Assembly (NCBI GenBank): GCA_020444515.1
Contig: JAHLKX010000001.1
Location: forward strand, 124,001 to 188,000
Direction: 5' to 3'
Length of the DNA stretch: 64,000 bases
Origin: Bacteroidota bacterium
Lineage (GTDB): Bacteria; Bacteroidota; Bacteroidia; Bacteroidales; JAADJA01
In this document: positions 37,301 to 45,044 of the stretch, piece by piece
How the letters are laid out: each line of letters opens with the position of its first letter
How positions within the stretch are numbered: position 1 is the first letter of the stretch
Made by a program: the position numbers and the translations under genes
Notes under the pieces: model-generated
Seen by the model: the letters and a program-made list of their open reading frames with translations, nothing else
What the model was told of the DNA's origin: nothing
Database searches by the model: none

Positions 37301-38144
37301 CGGAGGGTAATACACAATTAAAAGTCGTATTGTTTGGAACCGGTTTACCGGGATTGTCAAAGGAAACCATATCAGCAGTGGTTCCTGCTATCATTGCACT
37401 TCGCTCCAATACGAGTACATCGTCTCCGGTTCTGTTGATTCCGAGATAATAACCGTCTGGCCAGATTCCATATTTGGGATAATCCGGTTTCGATGAAAAC
37501 TCCCAGTAATATCGATTCCATGTTCCCAATGGGCTAGATGTTGTAGAAACAGCAACCAATATGCGATAATAACCACTGATAGTTGTCGTAACAAATACAC
37601 TGGCAAACCATCTTTCAGCCTGCTCATCCCACAGGACAATCGGATCACTGATGGATTGCCCGCTATATCCGCCCCATCCGTCCCAAATGGTTGTATTACC
37701 AGCTGGACCATAAACGGACGATCCGCTTCTGTTGAAAATTTGAAAAACGTTGTTTACCATAGCAAAATAATAATCCGGACTAATATCTCCATCGGAATCA
37801 GGAGGTGCAACACCACTTGAATTATCAGAATTTTGCAGGGCCTGAAAATTGCGGTATGGATTTACAGTTCCTTTTGATCCATTTTCTTTTTGCCAGGCTG
37901 GGTCTTCTCCAATTGGTAAAGCGCCTGCTTTTGGAGGGGTTATGACATCGGGTAATTCTGAATCCTCTATATCAGTCGCTTTGGGAAGTGATGGATGAGG
38001 TACAATATCTTTTAATGGAGGTGAAACATCATGATATGCACATGGTGTTACCGTTGGAGTTGGTCCTGTATATTGAGACCAGGCTGGAATTGAATACAGT
38101 ACAAATACAAATAATACTGAAATAACAGTGTAAATTTTTTTCAT
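31305..38144 (-). CDS. Giant secreted adhesin-like protein: GEVED domain, beta-helix repeats, Val-Pro-X module
   Basis: 2279 residues from the ATG at 38144, chosen because MKKIYTVISVLFVFVLY (signal peptide, ending AWSQ) starts there; an in-frame start at 38195 adds only a polar tail. The N-terminal ~540 residues form a beta-propeller-like region (DPIVLWDEQAERWFASVFV). A GEVED domain follows (VSVWVDWNKDEDFED ... FGEVEDYTINV). From about 700 to 2030 there are many right-handed beta-helix-type repeats (LTVNGEITM, LNVEGNLIID and similar), including an internal duplication of several hundred residues. The last ~245 residues are the shared module ending SQVPK. No catalytic motif was found. It is probably an adhesin or matrix protein. 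Its single-gene transcript ends at a strong terminator. Confidence 0.82.
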   Translation of the reverse strand: MKKIYTVISVLFVFVLYSIPAWSQYTGPTPTVTPCAYHDVSPPLKDIVPHPSLPKATDIEDSELPDVITPPKAGALPIGEDPAWQKENGSKGTVNPYRNFQALQNSDNSSGVAPPDSDGDISPDYYFAMVNNVFQIFNRSGSSVYGPAGNTTIWDGWGGYSGQSISDPIVLWDEQAERWFASVFVTTTISGYYRILVAVSTTSSPLGTWNRYYWEFSSKPDYPKYGIWPDGYYLGINRTGDDVLVLERSAMIAGTTADMVSFDNPGKPVPNNTTFNCVLPSDCDGAFPPYGTPNYFWGIGDDAWAAYSYDRLLVWEFHVDWTTPTNSTWTGPTAIATSAFDATFNAFGVGEITQPGTSQVLDCIPWVLMFRPQFRNFGSHYSLVCNHSVDVNGANQAGVRWYELRKTTGSWYIRQQGTYSPDGDNRWMGSIAMNAQGDIALGYSVSSTTTYPSIRFTGRLAEDPLNTMTFTESNIYSGSYSQTDSRRWGDYSMMSVDPLNDHSFWYISEYADNYGGWADWTTQVAAFTLDDYCYALGNCNEGSSSYEYISNVNIGSINNSSTCSRYSDYTDLSTNILNTSSAPMTVSVGNYYSGDDVSVWVDWNKDEDFEDANEFIGTDASPPYEFTIDPPAGTANGSCRMRVRLSYSATPVPCGITSFGEVEDYTINVTGPNTWVGTFNHYWHQAANWSNGHIPLATEDVSIPNTGFQPVYVDDYPAYTYENCEDLTIAAGASIEVRNMGLVVNSNLTVNGEITMIEDGGYITVYGNTIWNSGSTFDATAYNTFINAYGSWNFESGSNFTPSTGFVDFEGSSLSWLRCYSSTSHFYNLRIYKTGSAAAQMSNLCTEDLIVNGLTFIGPNAAFNSLSNHNVVMNGAFNYYGTFDFTLNSNTGSAVFDGATQTINNYSSGSGLFNNVVFSSSTGATVSGGAINVAGNLTINEGYFSPGVNIVSVGGDWTNTVGDAGFSETGTHVIINGGNYHQYCSTESFGLLEIDKASGGAFRVNTGTVICDQYDWTAGAVDVNTGTFTANDLLDNRVTGAFYVNPGGTINLINPAPDTYVDLQGELHNYGGTINITGSLSYWPYMGDALVEMSGGVIDLTSCGLVLFNSYNLTTNITGGTIRMNGGFTGSRSDFTPTSGTIELYGTNVANILQLNGCTVYDLIIDKSSKSNGAGQKSIIIPNDERKDPTINYNSDDNFASLSTDIVVTGGLNINSGSLRINGNQLDVAGDINVSGNLIMDNVADVINGGNEIYWNSGATEQMSAGTINLDYRMVFNDGSNVQIGPGNTLNLIGTGTTAIRNYSSVAEIGSMNVAMPPSSGTCFISYTTTFPVVITGDLNVNTDNYFHLQEYDLYVNGNMVIASGATVELGSILGPGFLEVGGTLTNNGTLLVDYDETTKTSGSGTEDESLGKTPLAGNSESLQKSSGENTDWFAGEAYVHGHFTQSTTGTTSILGGGTFICDEPTTSLVSVVGHLNLDDGIFEISNNHLQLNAVCAINGGIIRSGGTFWATIDGNFQPTGGVVELIGNGGTGQYIQVHANNYFHDLTINRTNTIMIYTGYNLNVKNDFSILSGGLNTNTRDMYVGGDWYNQAGTAAFLESTGKVVFNGPGPEMQYIKSDETFNILENNTFEAIRVNSAEDDVVCNSYNWISGNVSVSQGSFTANDLAQSGLYGGWYALTDGEIYLNQDLSSYVDVFGSEIYVYGGMMKVTGGQDESYWCLGDPLNLTITGGGILDFDGYGITIWNNAALTYNLSGGTLKTSGWFACYRTDFNPAGIVEFYGGTDSQIDVAAGSSFNDLRINKSGGLKTTYTFTDRDGKSQTGSKSNTAYLLNNDLNVEGNLIIDEGTMDINGYIMNVYGDANINTDGILLLEDNATLAFDGGSQLHVNNGGWLLTVATPANDALITNISTGYYDLWIEDGGYISAENTIFEYTSNAGVYLRSGSMVNPVYSFNNCTFQNGIPGGNMMSIYSDQTFSVNNAVFPTNTWGGAYNVFKNVMTGNVYFNDATGDFAGSDFEFDPYNKVFWGDEILRLDLTVYLEGPYQTGGIMSTNLNTNGYLPLSHPYAPSMPYYDMTDPGDIPWYYTGPGTVSSIPPNVVDWVIVELRDATTPANATSATTIGTKAAFLLDDGSIVDLDGFSTLNFDVIFTNNLYAVVFHRNHLGVMSSTGLTQTGGIYTYDFSTGASQAYGGSNGHKEMEPGIWGMVAADGNGNGLIQNTDETAVWKIDLGNSGYMGGDFEMTGLTQNTDETNYWKPNLGGGGQVPSKSGTGYVSQVPK

Positions 38145-38458
38145 GATGGTTGAATTTAATGAATGAGAGGTCTTTTTTTTGGATATTGATTGCAATATAC
38201 AAAAATTTTATTTTAATACATATTTAAGTGAAATAAATGTTTTAAATATATACTCATGACACATTGGGATTTTTTATTTCATTACTTTTGAAATGTATAT
38301 ATAGTAAGGGGTAAGAGCGTATGTTCTTATTTTCCACTTTATGAACAAATTGTTAAAATCTTTTTTAACTGGTTGATTGGTAGATGTATGTATAATATAT
38401 ATATGGAATATGCCCTTTCTAGTATAATTTTATGAAGGAGTAAAAATTCTTATTAAAA
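38145..38458. other. AT-rich intergenic region, 314 bp
   Basis: Very AT-rich, including a run of alternating TA near 38393-38404. It holds the promoter region of the giant gene and the 3' side of the esterase gene. No gene-like frame was seen. Confidence 0.5.
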
Positions 38459-39391
38459 TTATTTTAAGTCCCCCAGCAAAAAACCAAGTGGAATGACCAG
38501 CCTCTCATTCCAGTAAATTTCATTGTGTTCATGGCCCTCATAAACATGGGAAATCCATTCTTTTCCGGGTGTGAGATCTTTGTTGAGTAACAGGGCGTCC
38601 ATTCTTTTCTGATAAGGACCATACCAGCGGTCGAGTGTTTCGGTACCGTGATCGAAGTAGATCTTGAAATTATCCCCAACGGGTATTTTTAAAGCGATAT
38701 AATCTACCATCGACATAGCGATCAAGCTGTCATCCCTCTGAAGGGTTACCGGCCAGTGGGTTGATAAACACCCGGCACGGCTGAAGACTTCGGAATATTC
38801 TACCAGGGCATAAGCAGATATTAAACCACCCATGCTGGAACCCATTATGGCTGTATGTTGACGATCAGGAAGTGTTTGGTAGGTGCTGTCAATAATCGGT
38901 TTTAATTCTCTGACAATAAACTGAAGATATGCATCAGAAAGGGGTGGGCCACCATATTCCTTGATGAGCATTTGTTGCAGACTGTCGGGAAGATTGTTAA
39001 ATGGTTTTTGAGGATTATATTCCCGAAAGCGCTGTTGCGTATTCCAGATGCCTACAACGATCACTTCTGGAATTTTTTTCTCAGCCGATAATTTTTTAAT
39101 CCACTCATCCACACCCCATTCATTTCCGCCATAGGCAGTGGCCGTGTCAAACAGATTCTGTCCATCGTGCATATAGAGTACCGGATACCGCTTTTCCGGA
39201 TCAAGATAATAGCCCGGAGGAAGCCAAATGTCAACATTCCGCGCCTGTACATATTCCGAAGGTACATTTTCCATGTGTATGAGGGTATCATGGTCAATCT
39301 TTCCGCAAGCTGCAATCATCAATACAAAAAAGATGAAAGGCAACTTATTGATATTTATCCGATTTTTTCTAGAGAACATCATTCGTTTCAT
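38459..39391 (-). CDS. Esterase D-type alpha/beta hydrolase lipoprotein
   Basis: 310 residues. The N-terminus has a lipoprotein signal (FVLMIAACGK; lipobox Cys near residue 29). The rest is a putative esterase (PF00756-like) alpha/beta hydrolase: RYPVLYMHDGQNLFD, the nucleophile Ser186 in GSSMGG, and a late His in EGHEHNE. Related proteins de-esterify feruloyl or acetyl groups of polysaccharides, or enterochelin and other esters; specificity cannot be told. As a lipoprotein it probably sits on the periplasmic or outer face of the outer membrane. It is divergent from the GH13 gene at 39469 across only 77 bp, suggesting shared control in carbohydrate use. Confidence 0.88.
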   Translation of the reverse strand: MKRMMFSRKNRININKLPFIFFVLMIAACGKIDHDTLIHMENVPSEYVQARNVDIWLPPGYYLDPEKRYPVLYMHDGQNLFDTATAYGGNEWGVDEWIKKLSAEKKIPEVIVVGIWNTQQRFREYNPQKPFNNLPDSLQQMLIKEYGGPPLSDAYLQFIVRELKPIIDSTYQTLPDRQHTAIMGSSMGGLISAYALVEYSEVFSRAGCLSTHWPVTLQRDDSLIAMSMVDYIALKIPVGDNFKIYFDHGTETLDRWYGPYQKRMDALLLNKDLTPGKEWISHVYEGHEHNEIYWNERLVIPLGFLLGDLK

Positions 39392-39423
39392 TCGGGTAAG
39401 ATTAATTCTTATAAAATTAACGC

Positions 39424-39431
39424 TATTTTTG
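39424..39431 (+). promoter_or_regulatory. Putative -7 element of the 39469 GH13 gene
   Basis: TATTTTTG matches TAnnTTTG exactly, 37 nt before the ATG. The -33 element is unclear. On the opposite strand a TTTG-N22-TAATTTTA pair could serve the divergent esterase gene. Confidence 0.35.
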
Positions 39432-39468
39432 TAAATAGATACAAATAGATGAGATAATTTAAATTCCT

Positions 39469-41313
39469 ATGAAAATCAGATTTACCCTATTGCTTGTTTG
39501 TTTAGCACTGATATCCAATTTATCAGCCCAATATAAGATAGAACGGGTGGAGCCCCCTTTTTGGTGGGCCGGAATGAAAAGCACGCAACTTCAGATTTTA
39601 GTTTATGGTCCGGCTATTGCCGAATTAACACCATCAATGGATTATCCGGGAATAGAAATGGAAGAGGTGGTCAGGGTGCAGAGTCCCAACTACCTTTTCC
39701 TGATTTTAAAAGTTGACCCTGATGTTCAGTCTGGTAGTTTTCCCATTGAGTTTAAAAAAAATGGCAATATGGAAGTATATTATTCCTATACCCTGAGAGA
39801 GCGGGAATCCAGTTCTGCGATGCGACAGGGATTCACCAATGCTGATGTGATCTATTTAATCACCCCCGACCGGTTTGCCAATGGGGATCCCGGAAATGAC
39901 TATATTCATGAATACGGTGATACCCTGGATCGGGCTGACCCACTGGCTCGTCATGGGGGAGATCTTCAGGGTATAATGGATCACCTGGACTATATAAAAG
40001 ATATGGGGTTTACTTCCATTTGGTTAAACCCGGTGGTAGAAAATAAAATGCCTCGCACCTCTTATCATGGGTATGCAACTACCGATTTTTACAAGGTCGA
40101 TCCCCGGTTCGGGACCAACGAAGATTACGAAACCCTTGGAGAAACCTGCCAGAAAACGGGGATCAAACTCATCATGGATATGATTATGAATCATTGTGGC
40201 TCAGAACACTGGTGGATGAAAGATCTGCCATCCGAGGACTGGATTAATTTTGGTGGCGAATTCGTGGTGACCAATCATCGTCGGACGACCATTCAGGATC
40301 CCTATGCCCCTCCTTCGGAGAAACAATTGTTTTCGGACGGATGGTTCGTTGCCACGATGCCCGACATGAACCAACGAAATCCGCTACTCGCCCGTTATCT
40401 CATTCAGAATTCAATTTGGTGGGTAGAATACGCACACCTGCAGGGGATCCGGCATGATACGCACCCATACCCTGATAAGGACTTTATGGCCGATTGGTCA
40501 TGTGCCTTGCTGAAGGAATATCCCAATTTCAATATAGTGGGGGAGGAGTGGAGCCCCAATCCGGCCCTCATCGCTTACTGGCAAAAGGGCAAAACCAATC
40601 CGGATGGATACACTTCATGCATGCCATCCATGTTCGATTTTCCCACACAAATGACCCTGGTTGAAGGCCTGAAAGAAGATGAAAGCTGGAATTCAGGGTT
40701 TATTAAAATGTATGAAAGCCTCGCCAATGATTTTTTATATGCGGATCCCTATAACCTGGTCATCTTTCCGGACAACCATGATATGAGCCGGATTTATACA
40801 CAACTTGAAGAAGATTTTGATCTTTTTAAGATGGGCATGGCATACATCCTTACTATGCGAGGCATCCCCCAAATATATTACGGCACCGAAATTTTGATGG
40901 GCAATCCAGGCACTGAAGAGCATGGGGTGATCAGGAGTGATTTTCCGGGCGGCTGGAAGGGAGATCAAATCAACGCCTTTGAGCAAAGTGGTCTTTCGGA
41001 TCAACAAAATGAAGCCCAAAGTTTTGTGAAAAATTTGCTTTTATGGCGACAAAACATGGACTGCTTGCATACCGGTGATCTTATCCATTATTCACCAAAG
41101 GAAGGTGTTTATGTTTATTTCAGGTTCAATGACCAACAAATGGTGATGGTGATCATGAATAAAAATGAAACCATGTCGGAACTTGATACGGATCGTTTTA
41201 AAGAGACCATTGATGGTAAAACCATCGCCCGTGATGTGATCAGTCGTAAAACATACCCATTGGATAAACTGAATGTTCCGGCCAGATCGGTTCTTGTACT
41301 GGAATTAAATTAA
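39469..41313 (+). CDS. GH13 cyclomaltodextrinase/neopullulanase-type enzyme (paralogue)
   Basis: 614 residues with a signal peptide (ending SNLSAQ). Same layout as 15687: N-terminal beta-domain (RVEPPFWWAGMKSTQLQIL), GH13 barrel (LITPDRFANGD, LIMDMIMNHC), and C-terminal beta-domain. By position, catalytic residues are Asp330 (GIRHDTHPY), Glu359 (VGEEWSPN) and Asp438 (FPDNHDMSRIY). All three are intact, so it should be an active alpha-glucan hydrolase in the periplasm. Compared with 15687 the substrate loops differ (for example THPYPDKDF against TQPYSYKEF), so the two may act on different oligosaccharides. The sulfatase starts 25 bp downstream, suggesting co-transcription. Confidence 0.95.
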   Translation: MKIRFTLLLVCLALISNLSAQYKIERVEPPFWWAGMKSTQLQILVYGPAIAELTPSMDYPGIEMEEVVRVQSPNYLFLILKVDPDVQSGSFPIEFKKNGNMEVYYSYTLRERESSSAMRQGFTNADVIYLITPDRFANGDPGNDYIHEYGDTLDRADPLARHGGDLQGIMDHLDYIKDMGFTSIWLNPVVENKMPRTSYHGYATTDFYKVDPRFGTNEDYETLGETCQKTGIKLIMDMIMNHCGSEHWWMKDLPSEDWINFGGEFVVTNHRRTTIQDPYAPPSEKQLFSDGWFVATMPDMNQRNPLLARYLIQNSIWWVEYAHLQGIRHDTHPYPDKDFMADWSCALLKEYPNFNIVGEEWSPNPALIAYWQKGKTNPDGYTSCMPSMFDFPTQMTLVEGLKEDESWNSGFIKMYESLANDFLYADPYNLVIFPDNHDMSRIYTQLEEDFDLFKMGMAYILTMRGIPQIYYGTEILMGNPGTEEHGVIRSDFPGGWKGDQINAFEQSGLSDQQNEAQSFVKNLLLWRQNMDCLHTGDLIHYSPKEGVYVYFRFNDQQMVMVIMNKNETMSELDTDRFKETIDGKTIARDVISRKTYPLDKLNVPARSVLVLELN

Positions 41314-41338
41314 TAATCCCTTTTAGAAAGGACTGTAT

Positions 41339-42952
41339 ATGATTAAAAAAAAATTGCTGATCGACACTGTTTGGTTTATGGTGTTGATTGGAGCGGCTTT
41401 TTCATGCAAACCGGAAGAGCGACCCTCCCGTCCGAATATAATTTTTATCATGGCCGACGACCATGCTTACCAGGCCATCAGTGCCTATGGCTCTGAATTG
41501 ATCCGAACGCCCAATATCGATCGGTTGGCAGAGGAAGGTATTCGTTTCGACCGGGCTTTTGTTACCAATGCTATTTGCGCTCCCAGCCGGGCCACCATTC
41601 TGACCGGACAGTTTAGCCACATCAATGGTTTAAGGAATAACCTGGCAGTTTTCGACAGCACCCTTCAAACGTTTCCCAAGCTACTCCAGCAAGCCGGTTA
41701 TGAGACTGCTGTGATCGGCAAATGGCACTTGAAATCAGAACCCTCCGGTTTTGACCACTGGAAAGTCTTGCGTGACCAGGGCGATTATTATCAACCCGAA
41801 TTCAGGACACCTGATGGTCCCATCGTTGAAAAGGGGTATGTCACAGATATCATCACAAGCATGGCCATCAACTGGATCAAAGATCGACCGGAACCTTCCA
41901 AACCGTTCATGCTCCTGTGTCAGCATAAAGCGCCGCACCGGGAGTGGTTGCCTTCACAGGACCACCTTGGCGACTTCATGACCTGGGACCTGCCGGAACC
42001 GGCAACGCTATATGACGACTATGCCAACCGCGGTTCAGCAGCCAGCGAAGCCGAAATGCGTATCCTCGACCATATGGGTTATTCCAACGACAACAAGATC
42101 AAACCCGATTCAGTGGATAAACTCGGTATCGAAGAGTTTTATGGATGGTACAAACCGGTCTATGATAAGAATTATAACCAGATGACCGATGCCGAAAAGC
42201 AGAATTGGGATTCTGTTTACAATCCGATCATAGCGGATTTTATGAAAGATTCGCTCAAGGGAAATGCACTATTGCAATGGCGATACCAGCGATACATGCA
42301 GGATTATCTTGGTACGATCAAGTCGGTGGATGAAAGTGTGGGCGATATCCTGGATTTCCTCGAGCAAAGCGGACTTGATGAAAATACGGTAGTCGTTTAT
42401 ACGAGTGATCAGGGATTTTACCTGGGTGAGCACGGCTGGTTCGATAAACGGTTTATGTATGAAGAGTCGTTCCGGACACCCTTGCTCATCCGCTGGCCGG
42501 CATGGATCGATGGTGGACATGTTGATCACCACCTGGTGCAGAACCTCGATTTTGCACAGACTTTCCTCGATCTTGCAGGTGTTCCGTCTCCTGCTGATAT
42601 GCAGGGCCAAAGTCTGGTTCCGTTATTTAAAGGGGAAGATGTCAAATTTCGTGATGCTGTCTATTATCATTATTATGAATATCCAGGCATACACGCTGTA
42701 AAACGGCATTATGGGGTTCGCACCGATCGGTACAAGCTGATCCATTTTTATTATGATATTGATGAATGGGAGTTGTATGATCTACAGGAGGATCCTAAAG
42801 AATTGTACAATCGGTTTGATGATCCGGATTTTTTTGACATAAAAAATGATTTGATGGCATTGCTTGATAGTTTAAGACATAATTATGGTGATTCAGATTC
42901 CCTGGATATGCAATTTCTTGAGTATGATTTAAATGGGATGAATCAAAAATGA
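41339..42952 (+). CDS. Type I sulfatase lipoprotein
   Basis: 537 residues. Lipoprotein signal peptide (AAFSCKPEE). Formylglycine-type sulfatase of family S1: RPNIIFIMADDHAYQA with the metal-binding Asp pair, the CxPSR motif with Cys80 in NAICAPSRATILTG (to be oxidised to formylglycine), GKWHLK, and YTSDQGFYLGEHGW. It cleaves sulfate esters, probably from a sulfated polysaccharide or glycan. No formylglycine-generating enzyme is in the window; it would have to be elsewhere. It follows the GH13 gene by 25 bp. Pairing with an amylase-type gene is unusual, since starch is not sulfated, so the pair may target another polymer or the sulfatase may act on host glycans (inference). Confidence 0.94.
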   Translation: MIKKKLLIDTVWFMVLIGAAFSCKPEERPSRPNIIFIMADDHAYQAISAYGSELIRTPNIDRLAEEGIRFDRAFVTNAICAPSRATILTGQFSHINGLRNNLAVFDSTLQTFPKLLQQAGYETAVIGKWHLKSEPSGFDHWKVLRDQGDYYQPEFRTPDGPIVEKGYVTDIITSMAINWIKDRPEPSKPFMLLCQHKAPHREWLPSQDHLGDFMTWDLPEPATLYDDYANRGSAASEAEMRILDHMGYSNDNKIKPDSVDKLGIEEFYGWYKPVYDKNYNQMTDAEKQNWDSVYNPIIADFMKDSLKGNALLQWRYQRYMQDYLGTIKSVDESVGDILDFLEQSGLDENTVVVYTSDQGFYLGEHGWFDKRFMYEESFRTPLLIRWPAWIDGGHVDHHLVQNLDFAQTFLDLAGVPSPADMQGQSLVPLFKGEDVKFRDAVYYHYYEYPGIHAVKRHYGVRTDRYKLIHFYYDIDEWELYDLQEDPKELYNRFDDPDFFDIKNDLMALLDSLRHNYGDSDSLDMQFLEYDLNGMNQK

Positions 42953-43050
42953 TTTATTTAATGATAGTCTGGAAAGGATAAACCGAAACGGTTAAAAGTT
43001 GTATCATGCCTTAATGTGTAAAATGCAATCATTTCCTGTTTTTGGTACAT

Positions 43051-43083
43051 AAAAAAACCCCTGCAGTGTTCAACTACAGGGGT
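43051..43083 (-). terminator. Rho-independent terminator of the 43107 gene
   Basis: Stem ACCCCTG(C/T)AG with 7-nt loop, followed on the minus strand by seven T (43057-43051). It lies 24 bp past the minus-strand stop at 43107 and also between convergent genes. Confidence 0.88.
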
Positions 43084-43106
43084 AAATCATTTGCTAGTGT
43101 TCAAAA

Positions 43107-45044
43107 TTACTTTTTAAGAAATTTAGTAGATTGAACTCCTTTTTCAGTATACACTGTAATCAGGTATACACCTTCGGTTAATTCGGAGGTGTTGATTGTT
43201 ACTTTCTCATTTTGGATATTATCAAGTGAAATCACTTTTTCACCAATTACATTATACACTTCAATCATATTGGCAGCATCCAGCTTATCAATGGTAAGTT
43301 GGTTGCCGGCAGGATTGGGGTACATGTTGAATGTAATGGGTTGATATTCGAAGATCGCTTCAGGTGAGCCCCAAACATCAAATACTTCTACCATATTGGT
43401 ATCAACAGCAACCATTCTATTGTCACCACCTTCCCATTCGCCGTTGTCCCAACTTGGTTCTTCATTGATTACACGGAAATATTTGTATTGGTGTTCGCCA
43501 ATATAAAGGGGCAATGTGATGGTGTACATCATGGCTTTACCTTCTACCGGTTCCAATTTGTAATCTTCAACGGTTCCGGGTTGATTCCAATCACTCAGCA
43601 ATTCACCAGCAATGTAAACGTCATCTGTAGCAGGATCGAACGGATCGGCATTTTCCATATCTACATTAAAAGTAAAATCAACCGGCTTGTCGCCCCATAC
43701 CTGATCCAACGTTACTTCACCCATGATGATGTGGTGGCGGTTTTCTGTTCCGTCCCATTCACCATGATCCCAACTTGATTCTCCTTTTGGTACAAAGAAA
43801 TATTTCCATTGCCAGCGGCCATCTTCGATAAAGAAGGTCCCTGTATAATTGATGCCATCTTCCGATGTTAACATGAGCGATGGATCGGTGCCAGGTTGAG
43901 GCCAGCCCCATGGATCTCCAGCAACAAAAACATCATGTAATTCAGGATCAAAAACAACCATGCTGTTGTAGCCAATTGCTCCTTCCATATTCAGGTTGAG
44001 CGTGACATTGCCTTCCATGCTAGCCTGGTCACTTTTCATAATCTCATCGAAGTAAATTACGATGTCTTCAGTCAGGGTAAGCGGATCTTCAAAATCGGGG
44101 AGGAGAACAATTCGGGTAAATTCTTCGCCCGCAAACGAGCTAAAATCGAATACCAGGTTTTCCCAACCATTCTCCATTGATTGTGCTTCCATTGGAGTTA
44201 CATCCCCTGTATTCCCGCCGGTACCAGGATTTTCCAATTTAAATACGACTGGGCTAATTCTTGGTTTCCAAACCATAACATGAATATACGGGGTGACAGC
44301 AGGGTCGATTGGTTCATCTGTGTCAGCAAATACACCGGCCCATGGATCACCATCAAAACCGCGGGTCATTTTTGCAACTCTGTTGGTAAGATTACCTTCA
44401 GGATCGGGATTGGCTACAACCTCAAGTGCACCGTTGGTTCCTGCTGAAAACAAAGTCATCGGGATGGGTTCAAAATCTTCCAAAATCATAACAGGTTCGC
44501 TACCGGGGGTAGGATCATCGTTTACATACATCTGATCGAAATACAATGTAATGTCTTCGGTAAGTGTCAAAGGATTTTCAAAATCCGGGATTAATACGAT
44601 ACGGGTATAATCACCTGGAACGACGCTCATATCGAATACAAATTCTTCCCATTCATCTGTTAACATTTGCGTAGTCATCGGATTAACATCACCAGTTGTT
44701 GTTCCAGCATCCGGATTTTCGTATTTGAAAACAATGGGGCTGATGCGTGGTTTCCATAACATAAGATGCACATACTGGTTGGTTCCAACATCAACTGTAA
44801 TGGCTTCATCGATGTCAGCATACCAGCCTGCCCATGGGTCTCCATCAAAACCACGATCCATTTGACCAACATACATGGTTTCGTTTACATTCATGTCAGG
44901 GTTGGCTATAACAGAAAGCCCACCATTCGTTCCTCCTGAAAACAGGTTCATTTGGATGGGTTCAAAGTTCTCAATTACCTGAGCGTTAAGCGCAGTAATT
45001 GAGCAAGAAAATAAAACTGCAATAAAAAGTACTAGTTTTTTCAT
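43107..45044 (-). CDS. Secreted protein with duplicated binding domains and T9SS sorting domain
   Basis: 645 residues with a signal peptide (ending ALNAQ). Two tandem copies of a ~170-residue beta-sandwich (motifs ENFEPI, DPWAGW/DPWAGV and HVMVWKPRISPVVFK) fill residues 22-350. Two E-set domains similar to starch-binding modules follow (FDPELHDVFVAGD and DPATDDVYIAGELLS, with WKYFFVPKGESSWDHGEW and HQYKYFRVINEEPSWDNGEW). The end is a T9SS type-A domain (FNMYPNPAGNQLTIDKLD ... EGVYLITVYTEKGVQSTKFLKK). No catalytic residues were seen. It is divergent from susC and probably binds glycan for the Sus locus; this is context-based inference, as SusE/SusF-like roles are common here. Confidence 0.85.
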   Translation of the reverse strand: MKKLVLFIAVLFSCSITALNAQVIENFEPIQMNLFSGGTNGGLSVIANPDMNVNETMYVGQMDRGFDGDPWAGWYADIDEAITVDVGTNQYVHLMLWKPRISPIVFKYENPDAGTTTGDVNPMTTQMLTDEWEEFVFDMSVVPGDYTRIVLIPDFENPLTLTEDITLYFDQMYVNDDPTPGSEPVMILEDFEPIPMTLFSAGTNGALEVVANPDPEGNLTNRVAKMTRGFDGDPWAGVFADTDEPIDPAVTPYIHVMVWKPRISPVVFKLENPGTGGNTGDVTPMEAQSMENGWENLVFDFSSFAGEEFTRIVLLPDFEDPLTLTEDIVIYFDEIMKSDQASMEGNVTLNLNMEGAIGYNSMVVFDPELHDVFVAGDPWGWPQPGTDPSLMLTSEDGINYTGTFFIEDGRWQWKYFFVPKGESSWDHGEWDGTENRHHIIMGEVTLDQVWGDKPVDFTFNVDMENADPFDPATDDVYIAGELLSDWNQPGTVEDYKLEPVEGKAMMYTITLPLYIGEHQYKYFRVINEEPSWDNGEWEGGDNRMVAVDTNMVEVFDVWGSPEAIFEYQPITFNMYPNPAGNQLTIDKLDAANMIEVYNVIGEKVISLDNIQNEKVTINTSELTEGVYLITVYTEKGVQSTKFLKK

